Source of the DNA: SZUA-186 sp039714155
Lineage (GTDB): Bacteria; Pseudomonadota; Gammaproteobacteria; UBA9214
Direction: 5' to 3'
Assembly (NCBI GenBank): GCA_039714155.1
Contig: JBDLJX010000054.1
Span: 1 to 18,177, forward strand
DNA: 18,177 nucleotides
Shown here piece by piece: positions 14,031-18,177 of this stretch. Numbering within the stretch: the stretch's first letter is position 1; each line of letters begins with the position of its first letter. The translations under genes were made by a program, and so were the position numbers. The notes under the pieces were generated by a model, which saw only the letters and a program-made list of their open reading frames with translations, had not been told where the DNA came from and did not search any database.

Positions 14031-15590
14031 GTGCCTGCTCCTGACGCACCATTACATGATGCAGCTGCCGCCGGCTGCGGTGTACTACATGACCCGCTGA
14101 CTGAACGACGTGCCGGTGTTCTGTTGCACCCGACCTCGCTGCCCGGGGAGTCGGGGCCGGGCGGGCTGGGTCGGCAGGCATTTCACTTCGTCGATTTCCT
14201 GGCTGCCTGTGGCTTCAGTGTCTGGCAGACACTGCCGCTTGGGCCGACACATGTCGACTGTTCACCATACCAGTGCCTGTCTGTGCATGCCGGTAATGCC
14301 GAACTGATATGTCTGGATGATTTGCTCAGACGTGGCTGGCTGGAACGGATAAGCGGTGATATACACGACAGTCTGGCACATGCCTTCAGCGGTTTTATGC
14401 AGCAGGCAAGTGATACGGAACGGCAGTCCTGGCATGCATTCAAGGCAACCCATGCAGGCTGGTTGCCGGATTATGCGCGCTACCAGACCATTCGGAACCT
14501 GCAGCAGGGGCAGCCCTGGTATGCATGGCCGATAGAATTCCGGGACCGCGATACCGGTATCCTGTCGCAACTGGACCGGGAATATGCCGAGGCGATTGAG
14601 CATGTCTGTTTTGAACAGTTTGTCTTTTTCATGCAATGGCATGAATTGCGCGAGTATGCGCACCGTCGCGGTGTCCTGCTGTTCGGTGATATCCCGATCT
14701 ATGTTGCCCATGACAGTGCCGATGTCTGGATCGACCGGGAGTTGTTCTCGATCGATGCCGAGGGGCAGCCGGATGCCGTCGCCGGCGTCCCGCCAGACTA
14801 TTTCTCGGCGACCGGTCAGCGTTGGGGTAATCCACTGTATCGCTGGGAGCGGATGGCGGAGGATGATTTTCACTGGTGGCAGGAACGTCTGCGCTCGCAG
14901 CTGGACATGTTCGACATTATCCGGCTGGACCATTTTCGCGGCTTTGAAAAATACTGGGAAATCCCGATCGGTGCGGAGACTGCCGTTGACGGGCAGTGGC
15001 GTGACGGGCCCGGCACAGCACTATTTACCAGCCTGGAAAACACCTTCGGTCACTTGCCGCTGATTGCCGAGGACCTTGGCATTATTACGCCGGAGGTGGA
15101 GGCCCTGCGCGACCAGGTCGGCATGCCGGGTATGAAGATCATGCAGTTTGCCTTTGATGGCGGCCCGGAAAATCCCTACCTGCCGGCAAATCACACGCCA
15201 TGTTCAGTCGTCTATACCGGTACGCATGACAACGAGACGACACTGGGCTGGTTTGAGAATCTTGATGATATGCAAAAACGCCATGTCTACGAGTTGCTGG
15301 GCAACCCGCAGGAGGCGATGCCGTGGGCGCTGATTCATGCCGCGCTGGCATCGACGGCAAGACTCGCCATCCTGCCCATGCAGGACGTGCTGGCACTCGG
15401 CAGCGAACACCGGATGAATACCCCCGGGACGACGCAAGGTAACTGGTGCTGGCAGTTTGACTGGGAGCAGGTCCCCGAAGATATAACCCCGCGTATGCAC
15501 GACATGCTGCAGCAAACCGGCCGGCTGCCTGCAGGAGCGACTTCAGTCGCGATTGTGCCTGGAGTCGCTACGATCCCTGAGCGCGACTGA
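14031..15590 (+). CDS. malQ: 4-alpha-glucanotransferase (amylomaltase, GH77)
   Basis: MalQ transfers alpha-1,4-glucan segments between maltodextrins. The protein has 519 residues, typical of the short bacterial (Thermus-like) form. Motifs: RRAGVLLHPTSLPG (26-39), PLGPTHVDCSPYQ (69-81), catalytic D300 in IIRLDHFRGFEKYWEIP, E347 in LIAEDLG, and D400 in GTHDNETT. All three catalytic residues are intact. The start is GTG 14031 with no recognisable ribosome binding site, 12 bases after the GH57 stop and in the same frame, so translation probably depends on coupling to GH57. The last 22 or so residues (from about 498, LPAGATSVAIVP onward) are encoded by a REPIN-like palindrome and are unlikely to be ancestral MalQ sequence. 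The gene converges on glgP. Confidence 0.93.
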   Translation: MPAPDAPLHDAAAAGCGVLHDPLTERRAGVLLHPTSLPGESGPGGLGRQAFHFVDFLAACGFSVWQTLPLGPTHVDCSPYQCLSVHAGNAELICLDDLLRRGWLERISGDIHDSLAHAFSGFMQQASDTERQSWHAFKATHAGWLPDYARYQTIRNLQQGQPWYAWPIEFRDRDTGILSQLDREYAEAIEHVCFEQFVFFMQWHELREYAHRRGVLLFGDIPIYVAHDSADVWIDRELFSIDAEGQPDAVAGVPPDYFSATGQRWGNPLYRWERMAEDDFHWWQERLRSQLDMFDIIRLDHFRGFEKYWEIPIGAETAVDGQWRDGPGTALFTSLENTFGHLPLIAEDLGIITPEVEALRDQVGMPGMKIMQFAFDGGPENPYLPANHTPCSVVYTGTHDNETTLGWFENLDDMQKRHVYELLGNPQEAMPWALIHAALASTARLAILPMQDVLALGSEHRMNTPGTTQGNWCWQFDWEQVPEDITPRMHDMLQQTGRLPAGATSVAIVPGVATIPERD

Positions 15591-15604
15591 AGTCGCTCCT
15601 ACAG
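15529..15604. repeat. REPIN-like double palindrome at the malQ/glgP junction
   Basis: Two inverted 23-base arms (15529-15551 and 15582-15604) are identical at 22 positions. Each contains GGAGCGACTTCAGTCGC in one orientation, and each is itself a hairpin (GCGACT-TC-AGTCGC). Two such units in inverted orientation make a REPIN. The GTAGGAGCGACTTCAGTCGCGA type of REP sequence is common in several gammaproteobacterial genomes and is normally mobilised by a REP-associated tyrosine transposase (RAYT), which is not in this window. The element supplies the last MalQ codons and stop, and includes the glgP stop codon. It could act as a two-way transcription end for these convergent genes. Confidence 0.88.
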
Positions 15605-18157
15605 CCAGATTATATGCCCCGTCTCGAAGCGGTGACTCAGGTGCGGATGGCTCGGGTACATGCGCAGCTTGTAGAACTGCAGACCGGATAATGGTGGTTT
15701 GAGGTCCAGTTCGAAGACAGAATCACCGTCTTCATTGGTCCCCGCGGCAGTAAACTGGACATGTTCACGGGCAGTAAAGTCACTGTGCTCGTTCTCGGTA
15801 CCGATGATACATTCCAGTATCACATCGTCCTGTGACAGACCGCCAAGCGTGGCGGCTACCCTGATCTTCAGGTTTTCACCGGCCAGAATTGCATCGCCGG
15901 AATCATCGATCCGCCACAGTGAGACCTCGTGCCAGTAGCGGTTTATCCGGTCTTTCCAGTGGGCCAGTGCACGTGCCTCGCGGTAACCATCGGCACAGAA
16001 AACCTTTGACTGGCGGCTGGCCGGTGAATAGTAGTTACAGATGTAGTCGCGCACCATGCGCTGGGCATTGAAATTGGGAATGGCGGATTTCATTGAGGCC
16101 TTGGAGATCTTCACCCAGCCTTCCGAGTAACCCTGACTGTTGCGGTTGTAATACAGCGGAATGACCTCATTCTCCAGCAGGTCCAGCAGTTCACCGGACT
16201 CCTCGTGGTTACGGTAGGCGATGTCAAAATGCGGTTCATGCGTTGTAATCGCCCAGCCATTGTCACCCTGGTAGCCCTCCGCCCACCAACCGTCGAGTAC
16301 GCTCAGGTTGATGACGCCATTCATACCGGCCTTCTGGCCGGATGTGCCACTGGCCTCCAGCGGATATTCCGGGGTGTTCAGCCAGACATCGACACCGGTA
16401 ACCAGTTTGCGGGCCAGCGCCAGGTCGTAGCCCTCCAGCATGATGAGCTTGCCCCTGAAATCGGGATCCATGGAGTACTGGTAAATGTTGCGGATCAGTT
16501 CCTGACCGGGGACGTCATGCGGATGCGCCTTGCCGGCGAAAATCAGCAATACCGGCCTGTCCGGGTCGTTTAGCAGGCGTTTCAGCCGTTCCGGATCAGA
16601 GAACAGCAGCATGGCGCGCTTGTAGGTTGCAAAGCGCCGGGCAAAGCCGATGGTCAGGATGTCCGTTTCACCCGGGACCAGATGGTGTGTCATGCGCTCC
16701 ATCATGGCTTCACTGCAGCCGTTGCGGCGGAACTGTAACAGGGCGCGTTGCAGGATATTGTCGACCAGTTCCGCCTTGAGTGACTGGCGCAGGCTCCAGT
16801 AACTGTGATCGGGGACTTCATCGATCCGGTCCCAGTAACTCTCATTCAGCAATTCATCGCGCCAGGCACGGCCGAATCGCATGTCATAGAGATTCGACCA
16901 CTCGCGGGCGAGGAAGGTGGGCAGGTGTACACCATTGGTGACGTACTGGATCGGGTTCTCGGTGTGGGGTACCTGCGGCCAGACATAAGCCTCCATCTTT
17001 GAAGCGATGCTGCCATGAATCCTGCTGACACCGTTATGGAAGCGGGAGCCGCGCAGCGCCAGTGCCGTCTGGTTGAAGGAACCGGGATTGCCCGGTGTCT
17101 CTCCGAGTTCCAGGAAGCGCTGCATGTCGATGCCGAGTTCCTTGATGTAGTCGCGGAAATAGCTGCTGATCAGGTCGTGGTCAAAGATGTCATGACCAGC
17201 CGCTACCGGCGTGTGGGTGGTAAACACGGTGCCGGCAGCAACGAGCTCAATCGCCGTGGCGAAATCATGCCCCCTGGCAACGCACTCGCGACAGCGCTCC
17301 AGGATCTGGAAGGCCGAGTGGCCTTCGTTGATATGCCAGACGGTTGGCGTGATATCGAGTGCCCGCAGGGCGCGGACACCACCGATGCCGAGTACCATTT
17401 CCTGCTGGATGCGGGTGGTCTTGTCACCACCGTACAACTGGTAGGTAATCACACGGTCGTGTTCCTGGTTTTCTTCCAGGTCACTGTCGAGCAGGTAGAG
17501 TGTTATGTGCCCGGCACGTGCCTTCCAGACATGCAGCCAGACCTTGCGGCCGTGTATCTCGATATCAACCCGTAATGGCTTGCCGTTCTTGCTGGTGACC
17601 TGGGTCAGTGGCAGTTGCTGGAAATCTGTCGGGGCATAATGCGCAATCTGGTTGCCGTGCTCGTCGATGGTCTGGTTGAAGTAACCCTGCCGGTAGAGGA
17701 TGCCGATGGCGATGAACGGGATGCCAAGATCACTGGCTGCCTTGCAGTGGTCGCCGGCGAGGATGCCAAGACCGCCGGAATAGATCGGCAGGCTCTCATG
17801 GAAGCCGAATTCGGCACAGAAGTAGGCGATCAGGTCCTCTTCAGGATCGAGGTATTCCTGGATATCCGGGTGCATACCCTGATCGAGGTAAGTGTCGTAG
17901 GCCGACAGCACCCGCTGGTAGTCTTCCATGAAGACGCGGTCATCGGCGGCCTCTTCCAGACGCTGTTGCGCGACACGCCGCAGGAAGGTTTTCGGGTTAT
18001 GTCCGCAGGTACCCCAGAGGTCGAGGTCAAGCCGCGTATACAGGCGCCGGACCTGCCGGTCCCAGCTATAGAACAGGTCGTTGGCCAGTTCCTCGATTCG
18101 CTGCAGCGGTTCCGGAATACGTGGCTGGACTTCCAGGGAAAAACGGGTTCCTGACAT
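15599..18157 (-). CDS. glgP: Alpha-glucan (glycogen/starch) phosphorylase, GT35
   Basis: GlgP releases glucose-1-phosphate from alpha-1,4-glucan ends using phosphate and pyridoxal phosphate. The 852 residues and the N-terminus (DUF3417-like, about 10-115) identify the phosphorylase type related to the mycobacterial enzyme rather than E. coli GlgP. Motifs include IYSGGLGILAGDHCKAASDL (125-144), THTPVAAGHD (314-323), GFARRFATYKR (504-514) and EASGTSGQKAGMNG (601-614), in which K609 is the expected pyridoxal-phosphate lysine. The C-terminal beta domain (about 730-852) is complete and ends in a family-typical way. ATG 18157 has AAGGGA six bases upstream. The TAG stop lies at the edge of the REPIN-like element. 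Its promoter would be outside the window. It uses the glycogen made by the GlgC/GlgB pathway. Confidence 0.95.
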   Translation of the reverse strand: MSGTRFSLEVQPRIPEPLQRIEELANDLFYSWDRQVRRLYTRLDLDLWGTCGHNPKTFLRRVAQQRLEEAADDRVFMEDYQRVLSAYDTYLDQGMHPDIQEYLDPEEDLIAYFCAEFGFHESLPIYSGGLGILAGDHCKAASDLGIPFIAIGILYRQGYFNQTIDEHGNQIAHYAPTDFQQLPLTQVTSKNGKPLRVDIEIHGRKVWLHVWKARAGHITLYLLDSDLEENQEHDRVITYQLYGGDKTTRIQQEMVLGIGGVRALRALDITPTVWHINEGHSAFQILERCRECVARGHDFATAIELVAAGTVFTTHTPVAAGHDIFDHDLISSYFRDYIKELGIDMQRFLELGETPGNPGSFNQTALALRGSRFHNGVSRIHGSIASKMEAYVWPQVPHTENPIQYVTNGVHLPTFLAREWSNLYDMRFGRAWRDELLNESYWDRIDEVPDHSYWSLRQSLKAELVDNILQRALLQFRRNGCSEAMMERMTHHLVPGETDILTIGFARRFATYKRAMLLFSDPERLKRLLNDPDRPVLLIFAGKAHPHDVPGQELIRNIYQYSMDPDFRGKLIMLEGYDLALARKLVTGVDVWLNTPEYPLEASGTSGQKAGMNGVINLSVLDGWWAEGYQGDNGWAITTHEPHFDIAYRNHEESGELLDLLENEVIPLYYNRNSQGYSEGWVKISKASMKSAIPNFNAQRMVRDYICNYYSPASRQSKVFCADGYREARALAHWKDRINRYWHEVSLWRIDDSGDAILAGENLKIRVAATLGGLSQDDVILECIIGTENEHSDFTAREHVQFTAAGTNEDGDSVFELDLKPPLSGLQFYKLRMYPSHPHLSHRFETGHIIWL

Positions 18158-18163
18158 GGGTAA

Positions 18164-18169
18164 TCCCTT
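18164..18169 (-). promoter_or_regulatory. glgP ribosome binding site
   Basis: AAGGGA on the minus strand, six bases before ATG 18157, supports that start and shows the gene is complete at its 5' end. Confidence 0.6.
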
Positions 18170-18177
18170 ACTTGGGG

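Overview
The window looks like the chromosome of a free-living gammaproteobacterium, probably one with polar flagella. The flagellar regulators are of the FleQ/FleN/FliA type known from Pseudomonas and Vibrio relatives, base composition is moderate to slightly GC-rich throughout, and the REP-type palindrome near 15.5 kb is of a kind common in gammaproteobacterial intergenic regions. I saw no tRNA, rRNA, CRISPR array, intact insertion sequence or prophage gene.

Region 1 (1-6752) is a flagellar and c-di-GMP regulatory block without flagellar structural genes. On the minus strand is a very short FlgM-like anti-sigma-28 gene (145-309). A pair of divergent sigma-28 promoters (397-423 minus, 480-506 plus), whose arms form a long inverted repeat, lies between it and fleQ. 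fleQ (885-2318) encodes a sigma-54 activator with the c-di-GMP-contacting residues conserved. It is followed by a globin-PAS-GGDEF-EAL protein (2560-4809) that should sense oxygen or another heme ligand and hydrolyse c-di-GMP. Then come fleN (5155-6030), which antagonises FleQ, and fliA (6027-6752), the sigma factor that FlgM inhibits. The set forms a plausible closed circuit: heme sensor to c-di-GMP to FleQ/FleN, then FliA, FlgM and FliA-type promoters pointing back at flgM and towards fleQ. flhF, normally found just before fleN, is not here.

Region 2 (6790-8663) holds a small tail-anchored GYF-like protein and, convergent with it, the pair amrB (MEMO1 family) and amrA (AMMECR1 family). The radical-SAM partner of that trio is absent from the window. 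amrB-amrA lie co-directionally downstream of glgB.

Region 3 (8733-18157) is a glycogen/alpha-glucan cluster. glgB (minus) diverges from glgC-GH57-malQ (plus), and glgP (minus) converges on malQ. The glgB/glgC gap carries face-to-face overlapping promoters and a 16-bp perfect dyad TTTGACCGGGGTCAAA, with its left half repeated before glgC. A REPIN-like double palindrome (15529-15604) lies at the malQ/glgP junction, encodes the end of MalQ and abuts the GlgP stop. glgA is not in the window. The genes present cover ADP-glucose formation, branching, phosphorolysis and alpha-glucan rearrangement.

The strongest points for a second look are the divergent sigma-28 promoter pair with its truncated FlgM, the heme-sensing PDE next to fleQ, the REPIN built into malQ, and the glgB/glgC operator candidate. 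No wholly new system can be claimed from the sequence alone.
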